Assembly (NCBI GenBank): GCA_040223615.1
Contig: JAVKFY010000022.1
Location: forward strand, 6,839-70,838
Reading direction: 5' to 3'
Source: JAVKFY01 sp040223615
GTDB taxonomy: Bacteria > Pseudomonadota > Alphaproteobacteria > GCA-2731375
DNA length: 64,000 nt
Within the stretch, counting starts at the first letter, position 1, and each line of letters begins with the position of its first letter. The notes beneath the pieces were generated by a model that did no database searches, was not told where the DNA came from, and worked only from the letters and a program-made list of their open reading frames with translations. The position numbers and the translations under genes were made by a program. Below are positions 17,197-25,154 of the stretch, one piece after another.

Positions 17197-17529
17197 GTGC
17201 TGCGATTGCTAGCCTGGCTGATCCTGTTGCCGCTGGTGCTGGTCTTCATCGCCTTCGCCGTCGCCAACCGGCACACCACCCTGGTCTCCTTCGACCCGCT
17301 GCCCTATCAGGCCGAGCCCAGCGTCTATGCGCTGGCGCTATGCGGTATTCTCATCGGCCTGCTGGTCGGCGGCACCGGCGCCTGGATACGCGGCAGCCGC
17401 TGGCGTCGGCGGGCGCGTCAGGCCGAGCGCCGCGCCGCGCGCGCCGTGGCCGACCTGGAACAGGCCCAGGCGCAGGCCAAGCAGGCGTCGGAGGCCAGCG
17501 ACCGGCCGGCGCTGCCGACGGCGGCCTGA
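17197..17529 (+). CDS. lapA: LapA-family inner-membrane protein
   Basis: 110 residues, GTG start preceded by GAGAAGGA. Two membrane spans (about 5-23 and 47-67) flank a short loop containing ANRHTTLVSFDP, the DUF1049/LapA signature, followed by a basic coiled-coil tail. In Escherichia coli LapA works with LapB in control of LpxC and lipopolysaccharide assembly. Location after ihfB is typical. A separate lapB was not found in the window. Confidence 0.85.
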   Translation: MLRLLAWLILLPLVLVFIAFAVANRHTTLVSFDPLPYQAEPSVYALALCGILIGLLVGGTGAWIRGSRWRRRARQAERRAARAVADLEQAQAQAKQASEASDRPALPTAA

Positions 17530-17535
17530 GGCGAG

Positions 17536-18474
17536 GTGCGCTACTTCTCCGCCGAACAGGTCGATCGGGCGCTCGACTACGACAAGCTGGTCGACCGTCT
17601 CGGCGAGATGTTCTCCGCCGGCTGCGAGGTGCCGCTGCGCCACCACCACCAGGTCGCCCGCGCCGACGGCACCGAAGGCACGTTGCTGCTGATGCCGGCG
17701 TGGCAGGCGAACGGGCCGATCGGCATCAAGGTGGTCTCGGTGTTTCCGGAGAACGCGCGGCGCGGCAAGGCCTCGGTCCTCGGCAGCTACCTGTTGTTGA
17801 ACGGCGACACCGGCGAGCCGGAGGCGTTTCTCGACGGCGTGCGCCTGACCTTGCGGCGCACCGCCTGCGCCTCGGCCCTGGCGGCGCGGTACCTGGCCAA
17901 GCCGAACGCGAAGTACCTGCTCGTGGTCGGCGCCGGCGCGCTGGCGCCGCACCTGATCGGTGCGCACTGCGCGGTGCGGCCGATCGAGGAAGTGCTGATC
18001 TGGAACCACAATCCGGCGCGGGCGGAAAAGCTGGCCGGCGAACTTTCCAAGAAACTCCCGATCCGGGTCGACTGGACGGAGGAACTGGCCAGCACCTGTG
18101 GCGATGCCGACATCATCTCCTGCGCCACGCTGGCGGTCGAGCCGGTGATCCAGGGTGCCTGGCTGCGGCCGGGGGTACATGTCGATCTTGTCGGCGCCTT
18201 CCGGCCGGACATGCGCGAGTCGGACGACGAGGTGATCAAGCGCGGCCGGCTCTACGTCGACACGCGCCCCGGTGCGACTGCCGAGGCCGGCGACGTGGTG
18301 CAGCCGCTGGCGCGCGGCGTGATCACCGAGGCCGACATCCAGGGCGACCTGTACCAGCTCTGCCGCAACGAGGTCGCCGGGCGCAAGACAGCCGACGAGA
18401 TCACCGTCTTCAAGTCGGTCGGCACCGCGCTGGAAGACCTCGCCGCCGCCCGCCTGGTGGCCGAAGCGGGCTGA
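17536..18474 (+). CDS. Ornithine cyclodeaminase/mu-crystallin family
   Basis: 312 residues, GTG start seven bases after lapA. It has the OCDMu fold: an N-terminal substrate half (LLLMPAWQANGPIGIKVVSVFP around residue 60, with the conserved lysine) and a Rossmann NAD(P) half starting LLVVGAGALAPHLIGAH near residue 133. Relatives include ornithine cyclodeaminase, alanine dehydrogenase and ketimine reductases, so the substrate cannot be fixed from sequence alone. Close spacing suggests cotranscription with lapA and the membrane gene downstream. Confidence 0.85.
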   Translation: MRYFSAEQVDRALDYDKLVDRLGEMFSAGCEVPLRHHHQVARADGTEGTLLLMPAWQANGPIGIKVVSVFPENARRGKASVLGSYLLLNGDTGEPEAFLDGVRLTLRRTACASALAARYLAKPNAKYLLVVGAGALAPHLIGAHCAVRPIEEVLIWNHNPARAEKLAGELSKKLPIRVDWTEELASTCGDADIISCATLAVEPVIQGAWLRPGVHVDLVGAFRPDMRESDDEVIKRGRLYVDTRPGATAEAGDVVQPLARGVITEADIQGDLYQLCRNEVAGRKTADEITVFKSVGTALEDLAAARLVAEAG

Positions 18475-18480
18475 CGCGCG

Positions 18481-18912
18481 GTGGGCGCGGGGCCGCTCCT
18501 CGTCATTTTCCTGTTTCTGCCGTTCGGCTACTTCCTGATGCCGTTTCGGCCGGAGATGCTGCCCTGGCCGGGGCTGATGACGGTGGCCGGCACCGCGGCG
18601 CTGGCGATCGCCGTGGCGGTCGGCTTCAGGCACGGTCACCGGCGGCTGTTCTGGTTCGGCCTTTCCGTCGGCCTCAGCCTGGCGCTCATGGGTGCCGTCC
18701 TGCTGGCACCGCGCTCGCCGGCCGGGTCGCCGGAAGGGGCGGTCGCCGTCGGCTTCATGGCCGCGCAGGTGTTGCTGCTGGGGTTTCTCGTCGTCTGGCT
18801 GCGCGGCCTGCGCGGACCGGCGATGCTGGTGGCCTTCTTCTGCCTGACCTACGCTGCCTATGCGCTCGTCGGCGCCGGCTCGCTGCTGCTGATGATGCGC
18901 GGCGGGATATAG
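18481..18912 (+). CDS. Four-span membrane protein, unknown
   Basis: 143 residues, GTG start six bases after the preceding stop. Four hydrophobic segments are visible (about 6-20, 30-50, 60-80 and 92-140, the last probably two spans), separated by short basic loops such as RHGHRRLF. No family motif is recognised. It is wedged between the cyclodeaminase and pyrF in the same direction, with 48 bp before pyrF. Confidence 0.6.
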   Translation: MGAGPLLVIFLFLPFGYFLMPFRPEMLPWPGLMTVAGTAALAIAVAVGFRHGHRRLFWFGLSVGLSLALMGAVLLAPRSPAGSPEGAVAVGFMAAQVLLLGFLVVWLRGLRGPAMLVAFFCLTYAAYALVGAGSLLLMMRGGI

Positions 18913-18960
18913 TCGACGCAGGCTTCACGCCGAGCGCGCCAAGTCTGCTATAAGCGCGCC

Positions 18961-19665
18961 ATGCAGCCGAAGAATCCGATTTTCGTCGCCGTGGACACGC
19001 CCGACGTAGGCCGCGCCCGCGCGCTCGCCGAGGCCGTCGCGGGCCATGTCGGCGGCATCAAGCTGGGCATGGAATTCTGCACTGCGAACGGGCCGCAGGG
19101 GGCGTTGCAGGTCCTGGAAGGCCTCGACCTGCCGCTGTTCCTGGACCTGAAGTTCCACGACATCCCGAACACGGTGGCCGGCGCGATCCGCGCCGCCGTC
19201 GCGACCTTGAAGCCGTTCCTGGTCAACGTGCACGCCACCGGCGGAACGGCGATGCTGAAGGCGGCGGCCGAGGCCGGCAATGGGTCGAACGTCATTGCCG
19301 TCACCGTGCTCACCAGCCTGTCCGCCGACGACCTCGGCCAGGTCGGGATCATGGGGCCGGTCGAGCGCCGTGCCGTGGCGCTGGCCGAACTGGCGCAGGC
19401 ACAGGGCTGCGCCGGCGTGGTCTGCGCCGCCAGCGAGATCGGGAGCATCAAGGCCGCCTGCGGGTCGAACTTCCTGACCGTGGTGCCGGGAATCCGGCCG
19501 GCGGGCGCCGACGCCGGCGACCAGAAGCGGGTGATGACGCCGCGCGCCGCGCTCGACCTCGGCGCCGACTACCTGGTCATCGGCCGGCCGATCACCGGCG
19601 CCGACGACCCAGCCGCCGCGGCGAAGGCGATTTCACAATCCCTGGCCGCCGAGTGCCGTGGCTGA
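18961..19665 (+). CDS. pyrF: Orotidine 5'-phosphate decarboxylase
   Basis: 234 residues. It makes UMP from OMP, the last step of pyrimidine synthesis. The motif VAVDTPDVGRARALAEAV opens the barrel, the catalytic block FLDLKFHDIPNTV (about residue 60) holds the Asp-Lys-Asp residues, and the phosphate-binding end TPRAALDLGADYLVIGRPIT is near the C-terminus. The stop overlaps trpF by eight bases, so pyrF is transcribed with trpF and trpB. Confidence 0.96.
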   Translation: MQPKNPIFVAVDTPDVGRARALAEAVAGHVGGIKLGMEFCTANGPQGALQVLEGLDLPLFLDLKFHDIPNTVAGAIRAAVATLKPFLVNVHATGGTAMLKAAAEAGNGSNVIAVTVLTSLSADDLGQVGIMGPVERRAVALAELAQAQGCAGVVCAASEIGSIKAACGSNFLTVVPGIRPAGADAGDQKRVMTPRAALDLGADYLVIGRPITGADDPAAAAKAISQSLAAECRG

Positions 19666-20308
19666 CATCAAGGTCAAGATCTGCGGCCTGAACGAGGCCG
19701 AGACGATGCGGGCGGCGGTCGACGCCGGCGCCGACATGGTCGGCCTGATGTTCTATCCGCCGAGCCCGCGCGCGGTGACCCCGGCGCGGGCCGCCGAGCT
19801 GGCCAGGCTGGTGCCGGCGGGGGTGCGCAAGGTCGGCGTGTTCGTCGATCCGGGCGACGAGCAGCTCGACGAGACGATGGGCGCGGTGGACCTCGACCTG
19901 CTGCAACTGCATGGGTCGGAACCGCCGGCGCGGGTGGCGGAGATCAGGCAGCGCTACCGACGCGCCATCATCAAGGCGGTGAAGGTCGGCGACGACGAGG
20001 ATCTGAAGCTCGCCGACGACTACGCGCCGTTATGCGAATACCTGCTGTTCGACGCCAAGCCGCCGTCGGATATGACCGACGCGCTGCCCGGCGGCAACGG
20101 ACTGCCATTCGACTGGACGCTGCTGGCCGGGCGCGGCTGGGCCTGCGGCTGGATGCTGTCGGGCGGCCTCATTCCGGCGAACGTGGCGCGTGCGGTGCAG
20201 ATTTCCGGCGCGCCGGCGGTCGACGTCTCGTCGGGTGTGGAATTCCGGCCCGGCGCCAAGAACCCGGCGGCGATCAAAGCATTCCTTGACGCGGTTAGGC
20301 GCCTCTGA
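19658..20308 (+). CDS. trpF: Phosphoribosylanthranilate isomerase
   Basis: 216 residues, GTG start at 19658 inside the end of pyrF. It converts phosphoribosylanthranilate to CdRP in tryptophan synthesis. KICGLNEAETMRAAVDAGADMVGLMFYPPSPR is the classic start, with the catalytic Cys in KICG. LLQLHGSEPP (about 87) and SGGLIPANVARAV followed by VDVSSGVEFRPGAKN at the end are family motifs. The trpB start follows 13 bp later. Confidence 0.96.
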   Translation: MADIKVKICGLNEAETMRAAVDAGADMVGLMFYPPSPRAVTPARAAELARLVPAGVRKVGVFVDPGDEQLDETMGAVDLDLLQLHGSEPPARVAEIRQRYRRAIIKAVKVGDDEDLKLADDYAPLCEYLLFDAKPPSDMTDALPGGNGLPFDWTLLAGRGWACGWMLSGGLIPANVARAVQISGAPAVDVSSGVEFRPGAKNPAAIKAFLDAVRRL

Positions 20309-20321
20309 GAGAACCCGGACC

Positions 20322-21536
20322 ATGACGGAACAGCGTAATTCCTTCCGCGCCGGACCCGACGAGCGCGGCCATTTCGGCAAGTTCGGCGGCCGATTCGTCG
20401 CCGAAACCCTGATGCCGAACATCCTTGAGCTGGAGGCCGCCTATCGCGCCGCCAAGGCCGACCAGAGCTTCCGCGACGAGCTCGACTACTACCTGAAGCA
20501 CTATGTCGGTCGGCCCAGTCCGCTGTTCTACGCGGAGCGGCTGACCGAGCATTTCGGCGGCGCCAAGATCTACTTCAAGCGCGAGGAGCTGAACCACACC
20601 GGCGCGCACAAGATCAACAACACCATGGGCCAGATTCTGCTGGCGCGGCGCATGGGCAAGACCCGGATCATCGCCGAGACCGGCGCTGGCCAGCACGGCG
20701 TGGCGACCGCCACCGTGGCGGCGCTGTTCGGGCTGCCGTGCATCGTCTACATGGGCGAGGTTGACATCGCGCGGCAGCAGCCGAACGTGTTCCGCATGAA
20801 GCTGCTCGGCGCCGAAGTGCGTTCGGTGACCTCGGGCTCGAAGACGCTCAAGGACGCGATGAACGAGGCGTTGCGCGACTGGGTCACCAACGTCGAGGAC
20901 ACCTTCTACATCATCGGCACGGTCGCCGGCCCGCACCCCTATCCGGAGCTGGTGCGCGACTTCCAGTGCGTGATCGGCGACGAGGTGCGCGAGCAACTGC
21001 ACGAGGCGGAAGGCCGGCTGCCGGACAGCCTGGTCGCCTGCATCGGCGGCGGTTCGAACGCGATGGGCCTGTTCCACCCGTTCCTGGACGATGCCTCGGT
21101 GGCGATCTACGGCGTCGAGGCGGCCGGGCACGGCATCGAGACCGGCGAGCATGCGGCGTCGATCAGCGCCGGCCGGCCCGGCGTGCTGCACGGCAACCGC
21201 ACCTACCTGCTGCAGGACGACGATGGCCAGATTATCGAGGCGCATTCGATCTCCGCTGGCCTGGACTATCCCGGCATCGGGCCCGAGCACGCCTGGCTGA
21301 ACGACACCGGTCGGGTCAAGTACGTGTCCGCCACCGACCACGAAGCGCTGGACGCGTTCCAGCTCTGCAGCAAGCTCGAAGGCATCATCCCGGCGCTGGA
21401 GCCGGCGCACGCGCTGGGCTACGTCGCCAAGCTGGCGCCGACCTTGCCGAAGGACCACCTGATGGTGGTCAACCTGTGCGGGCGCGGCGACAAGGACATC
21501 TTCACCGTGGCCGAAGCGCTGGGTGTGAAGATATGA
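20322..21536 (+). CDS. trpB: Tryptophan synthase beta chain
   Basis: 404 residues from the ATG at 20322. It joins indole and serine using PLP. GKFGGRFVAETLMPNI opens the protein, the PLP lysine lies in ELNHTGAHKINNTMG (about residue 95), and the phosphate-binding loop CIGGGSNAMG is near 240. GLDYPGIGPEHAWL and the C-terminal NLCGRGDKDIF are also conserved. The frame is open upstream to 20190, but that part reads trpF out of frame. A full-length, TrpB1-type enzyme. Confidence 0.97.
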   Translation: MTEQRNSFRAGPDERGHFGKFGGRFVAETLMPNILELEAAYRAAKADQSFRDELDYYLKHYVGRPSPLFYAERLTEHFGGAKIYFKREELNHTGAHKINNTMGQILLARRMGKTRIIAETGAGQHGVATATVAALFGLPCIVYMGEVDIARQQPNVFRMKLLGAEVRSVTSGSKTLKDAMNEALRDWVTNVEDTFYIIGTVAGPHPYPELVRDFQCVIGDEVREQLHEAEGRLPDSLVACIGGGSNAMGLFHPFLDDASVAIYGVEAAGHGIETGEHAASISAGRPGVLHGNRTYLLQDDDGQIIEAHSISAGLDYPGIGPEHAWLNDTGRVKYVSATDHEALDAFQLCSKLEGIIPALEPAHALGYVAKLAPTLPKDHLMVVNLCGRGDKDIFTVAEALGVKI

Positions 21537-21606
21537 GCGCGCAACAGCACGCTCGTACATATGGGCAGACCCTCGACGCCGTGCGTCGAGCCGGTCGGGC
21601 ACGGCC

Positions 21607-22413
21607 ATGACCGACCGGATGGACCGCCGCTTCGCCAAATTGCGCGAGGAGGGCCGCGCGGGCCTGGTTGCCTTCGTCACCGCCGGCGACCCGAATCCGG
21701 AGATGGCGACGAAGATCCTGGCCGGGCTGCCGGCGGCCGGGGCCGACGTGATCGAGCTCGGCATGCCGTTCACCGACCCGATGGCCGACGGCCCGTCGGT
21801 CCAGGTCGCCAGTCTGCGGGCGCTCGCCGCCGGCATGACGCTGAAGAAGACGCTGGCGATGGTGGCGGCATTTCGCGAGCAGGACGACGACACGCCGATC
21901 GTGCTGATGGGCTACTTCAACCCGATCCACAATCACGGCGTCGAGACCTTCGTCGCCGATGCGCTGGCGGCCGGGGTCGACGGGCTGATCATCGTCGACC
22001 TGCCGCCGGAAGAGGACGACGAGTTGTGCCTGCCGGCGTTGAAGGCCGGGCTCAACTTCATTCGTCTGGCAACGCCGACGACGTCGGACGAGCGCCTGCC
22101 GGCGGTGCTCTCCAACACGTCGGGCTTCGTCTACTACGTCTCCTACACCGGCATCACCGGCGCGCGGGAGGTCGATACCGATGCCATCAGCGTCGCCGTC
22201 GGCCGACTGAAGAAACATACCGACCTGCCGATCGGCGTCGGCTTCGGCATCCGAACGGCCGAACAGGCCGTTGCCGTCGCCAGGATCGCGGACGCGGTGG
22301 TGATCGGCTCGGCCTTCGTCGATCAGGTGCGCGACAACCCGGAGACCGCCGACGCCGCGCTGTTCGACCTGGTCGGGAAGATCGCCGACGCGGTCAGGGG
22401 CGCGCGGGCATGA
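21607..22413 (+). CDS. trpA: Tryptophan synthase alpha chain
   Basis: 268 residues, ATG at 21607, 70 bp after trpB. It cleaves indole-3-glycerol phosphate and passes indole to TrpB. Catalytic residues sit in VIELGMPFTDPMADGPSVQ (about 49-67) and DLPPEE (about 132). The loop TPTTSDERL and the phosphate site VGFGIRTAEQ near 213 fit the family. The stop overlaps accD as ATGA, giving a trpB-trpA-accD-folC transcript. Confidence 0.96.
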   Translation: MTDRMDRRFAKLREEGRAGLVAFVTAGDPNPEMATKILAGLPAAGADVIELGMPFTDPMADGPSVQVASLRALAAGMTLKKTLAMVAAFREQDDDTPIVLMGYFNPIHNHGVETFVADALAAGVDGLIIVDLPPEEDDELCLPALKAGLNFIRLATPTTSDERLPAVLSNTSGFVYYVSYTGITGAREVDTDAISVAVGRLKKHTDLPIGVGFGIRTAEQAVAVARIADAVVIGSAFVDQVRDNPETADAALFDLVGKIADAVRGARA

Positions 22414-23366
22414 ACTGGCTGACCAATTTCGTCCGGCCGAAAATCCGGGCGCTGGTCGGCAAGCGCGACACGCCGGACAACCTGTGGCTGAAATGCCCGG
22501 CCTGCGGCCAGATGGTGCACCACAAGGCGATGAAGGAAGCGCAGCAGGTCTGTCCGAGCTGCGACCACCATATGCGGATGGGACCGAAAGACCGGTTCGC
22601 CATGCTGTTCGACGACGGCGACTACACGCTGATCGAACTGCCCAAGGTCGCCGCCGACCCGCTGAAGTTCCGCGACTCCAAGCGCTATGCCGACCGGCTG
22701 AAGGAAAACCGCGCCAAGACCGGTCAGGATGACGCCATGCTGGTCGGGCACGGCCAGCTCGACGGCTTGCCTCTGGTCGCCGCGGCGGCGAACTTCAACT
22801 TCATGGGCGGCTTGATGGGCATGGGCGTCGGCGAGGCGGTGATCGCCGCGGCGCAGCTCGCGCTGTTGCAGCAGGCGCCGCTGGTCGTGTTCTCCGCCGC
22901 CGGCGGCGCGCGGATGCAGGAAGGCACGCTGTCGCTGATGCAGATGCCGCGCACCACGGTGGCGATCCAGATGGTGCGCGAGAAGGGGCTGCCCTTTATC
23001 TCGGTGCTGACCGACCCGACCACCGGCGGCGTCACCGCGTCCTACGCCATGCTGGGCGACATCAACGTCGCCGAGCCGAACGCGCTGATCGGCTTCGCCG
23101 GACGGCGCGTCATCGAGGGCACCATCCGCGAGCAGCTGCCCGAGGGGTTCCAGCGCGCCGAGTATCTGCTGGAACACGGCATGCTCGACATGGTGGTACA
23201 CCGCCATCGCCTGCGCGCGACGCTGTCGCGGGTGCTGCACATGCTGTGCCGGCCCGGCCCCGAAGCCGAGGTGGTGAAGCTGGCGCAGGAAGACCTGGAG
23301 ATTCCCGAGCCCGCCGCGCCGACGAAGACCGCCGAGGCCGAGAGTGAGCCCGGCACCGGCGCCTGA
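22410..23366 (+). CDS. accD: Acetyl-CoA carboxylase carboxyltransferase beta
   Basis: 318 residues, ATG overlapping the trpA stop. With AccA it transfers the carboxyl group from biotin to acetyl-CoA, the first step of fatty acid synthesis. A four-cysteine zinc ribbon (LKCPACGQMVH and CPSCDHH, about residues 28-55) precedes the carboxyltransferase core, with FNFMGGLMGMGVGEA, SAAGGARMQEG and DPTTGGVTASYAMLGD. A Pro/Glu-rich tail ends the protein. accD beside trpA and folC is a widespread arrangement. Confidence 0.96.
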   Translation: MNWLTNFVRPKIRALVGKRDTPDNLWLKCPACGQMVHHKAMKEAQQVCPSCDHHMRMGPKDRFAMLFDDGDYTLIELPKVAADPLKFRDSKRYADRLKENRAKTGQDDAMLVGHGQLDGLPLVAAAANFNFMGGLMGMGVGEAVIAAAQLALLQQAPLVVFSAAGGARMQEGTLSLMQMPRTTVAIQMVREKGLPFISVLTDPTTGGVTASYAMLGDINVAEPNALIGFAGRRVIEGTIREQLPEGFQRAEYLLEHGMLDMVVHRHRLRATLSRVLHMLCRPGPEAEVVKLAQEDLEIPEPAAPTKTAEAESEPGTGA

Positions 23367-24663
23367 GACCCAGGCCGCCGCCAACGACCGCACGCTGGCG
23401 CGGTTGCAGACGCTGCACCCGCGTTCGATGGACCTGTCGCTCGACCGGTTGAACCCGCTGCTGGCGGCGCTGGGCGACCCGCACAAGCACCTGCCGCCGG
23501 TGGTTCACGTCGCCGGCACCAACGGCAAGGGCTCGACCGTCGCGTACATGCGCGCGGCGCTGGAAGCGGCCGGCTACCGCGTTCACGTCTATATCTCGCC
23601 GCACCTGGTGCGGTTCAACGAGCGCATCCGGCTGGCCGGCAAGCTGATCGACGACGCCTATCTGGGCGAGGTGCTGGACGTCGCGGAGCGCACCAACGAC
23701 GGCCAGCCGATCACCCAGTTCGAGATCACCACCGCCGCCGCGCTGATCGCGTTCCGCGACGTGCCGGCCGATATCCTGCTGCTGGAGACCGGGCTGGGCG
23801 GGCGTTACGACACCACCAACGTGGTCGAGGCGCCGATGGTGGCCGCGATCACCACGGTGTCGATGGACCACCAGCAGTTTCTCGGCGACGACCTGGCGAC
23901 CATCGCCTGGTCCAAGGCCGGCATCCTGAAGCCGAAAGCGGTCGGCGTGATCGGGCCGCAGCACCCCGACGCCGACGCGGTGATCGAAAAGGAAGCGATC
24001 GAGGTCGGCGCGCGGCTGTTCAAGTGCGGCCGCGATTGGCATTGCGAGCCGGCCGACGACGGATTCGTCTATCGCTCCGACGCCGGCGAATGGCGGTTGC
24101 CGCCGCCGGCGTTGCCGGGCATGCACCAGATGGAGAACGCCGCGCTCGCCGTCGCCTGCCTGGAGCACTGCACCGGCTTCAGCCTGAGTCGGGAGCAGGT
24201 GGCGCTGGGCTTGCGCACGGCGAGCTGGCCGGCGCGGCTGCAGCGCTTGACGCGCGGGCCGCTGGTCGGGCTGTTGCCGGCGGGCTCCGAACTGTGGCTC
24301 GATGGCGGCCACAATCCCGGCGCCGGCGCGGTCATCGCCGCGACGCTGGCGGCGTGGCAGGCGGAACGGCCGCTGCCGCTGGCGCTGGTTTTCTGCATGA
24401 TGGCGAACAAGGACTCCGCCGGCTTCCTGGCGCCGTTCAAGGCGCTTGAACCGGTGGTCCACGGGGTGCCGATGCCGGGCGACCACGACGCGCTGACGGC
24501 CGACGCGGCGGCCACGGCGGCGCGCGATGCCGGACTGCCGGCCCATGTCGCGAGCGACGTCGCCACGGCGTGCCGCGCCGTCGCCGCGACCGGCCAGCCG
24601 CACCGCGTGCTGATCTGCGGCTCGCTCTATCTGGCCGGCGAGGTGCTGGCGGAGACCGGGTAG
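23344..24663 (+). CDS. folC: Folylpolyglutamate/dihydrofolate synthase
   Basis: 439 residues, GTG at 23344 overlapping accD by 23 bases. It adds glutamate to folates and, in many bacteria, to dihydropteroate. The Mur-ligase P-loop VAGTNGKGSTVAY is near residue 55, ISPHLVRFNERIR near 83, the cation-binding LLLETGLGGRYDTTNVV near 143 and LWLDGGHNPGAG near 318. A full-length member of the family. REP-like repeats follow it directly. Confidence 0.95.
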   Translation: MSPAPAPETQAAANDRTLARLQTLHPRSMDLSLDRLNPLLAALGDPHKHLPPVVHVAGTNGKGSTVAYMRAALEAAGYRVHVYISPHLVRFNERIRLAGKLIDDAYLGEVLDVAERTNDGQPITQFEITTAAALIAFRDVPADILLLETGLGGRYDTTNVVEAPMVAAITTVSMDHQQFLGDDLATIAWSKAGILKPKAVGVIGPQHPDADAVIEKEAIEVGARLFKCGRDWHCEPADDGFVYRSDAGEWRLPPPALPGMHQMENAALAVACLEHCTGFSLSREQVALGLRTASWPARLQRLTRGPLVGLLPAGSELWLDGGHNPGAGAVIAATLAAWQAERPLPLALVFCMMANKDSAGFLAPFKALEPVVHGVPMPGDHDALTADAAATAARDAGLPAHVASDVATACRAVAATGQPHRVLICGSLYLAGEVLAETG

Positions 24664-24745
24664 GAGATAGCCGGGTCAAGCCCGGCTATGACGATCTTCA
24701 AATAAGTGACGTCATGCCCGGACTCGACCCGGGCATCTCTGGCTA
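24662..24745. repeat. Two REP-like palindromes between folC and trxA
   Basis: GATAGCCGGG-TCAA-GCCCGGCTATG and, 22 bp on, GTCATGCCCGG-ACTC-GACCCGGGCAT form two long inverted repeats in the gap between convergent folC and trxA. The second matches the sequence into which the mobile elements at 43284-47815 inserted. Such repeats could act as transcription stops on both strands; no T run is seen. Confidence 0.75.
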
Positions 24746-24750
24746 TCGCC

Positions 24751-25071
24751 TCAGATCGCGTCCTCGATCCATTCGACGATCTTGCCCTTGGGCGCGGCGC
24801 CGACTTTCATCGAAGCGACCTGGCCGTCCTTGAACAGCATCAAGGTGGGGATGCCGCGCACGCCGTACTTGGCCGGCGTCGTCGGGTTGTCGTCGATGTT
24901 CAGCTTGGCGACGCGGACCTTCTCGCCGAGCTCCTTGGCGATCTCTTCCAGGGCCGGCGCGATCTGCTTGCAGGGGCCGCACCATTCGGCCCAGAAGTCG
25001 ACGACGACCGGGGATCCGGACTTCAATACGTCCTGCTCGAACGACGCGTCGGTTACGGCCGTGGTGGTCAT
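24751..25071 (-). CDS. trxA: Thioredoxin 1
   Basis: 106 residues, a single thioredoxin fold without signal peptide, so cytoplasmic. The redox pair is in WAEWCGPCKQ (Cys31 and Cys34). The cis-proline is in VRGIPTLMLFKDG near residue 74. It reduces disulfides in enzymes such as ribonucleotide reductase. It follows addA on the same strand after an 83-bp gap, the common alphaproteobacterial order, and converges on folC. Confidence 0.96.
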   Translation of the reverse strand: MTTTAVTDASFEQDVLKSGSPVVVDFWAEWCGPCKQIAPALEEIAKELGEKVRVAKLNIDDNPTTPAKYGVRGIPTLMLFKDGQVASMKVGAAPKGKIVEWIEDAI

Positions 25072-25154
25072 CTGTCATTCCTCATCCAAGGGGGCGTCCG
25101 AGGGCGCCCGGTTGGGTTGCGTGGTATTGAGAGTAGGAACGCCCCCCGGGTCGG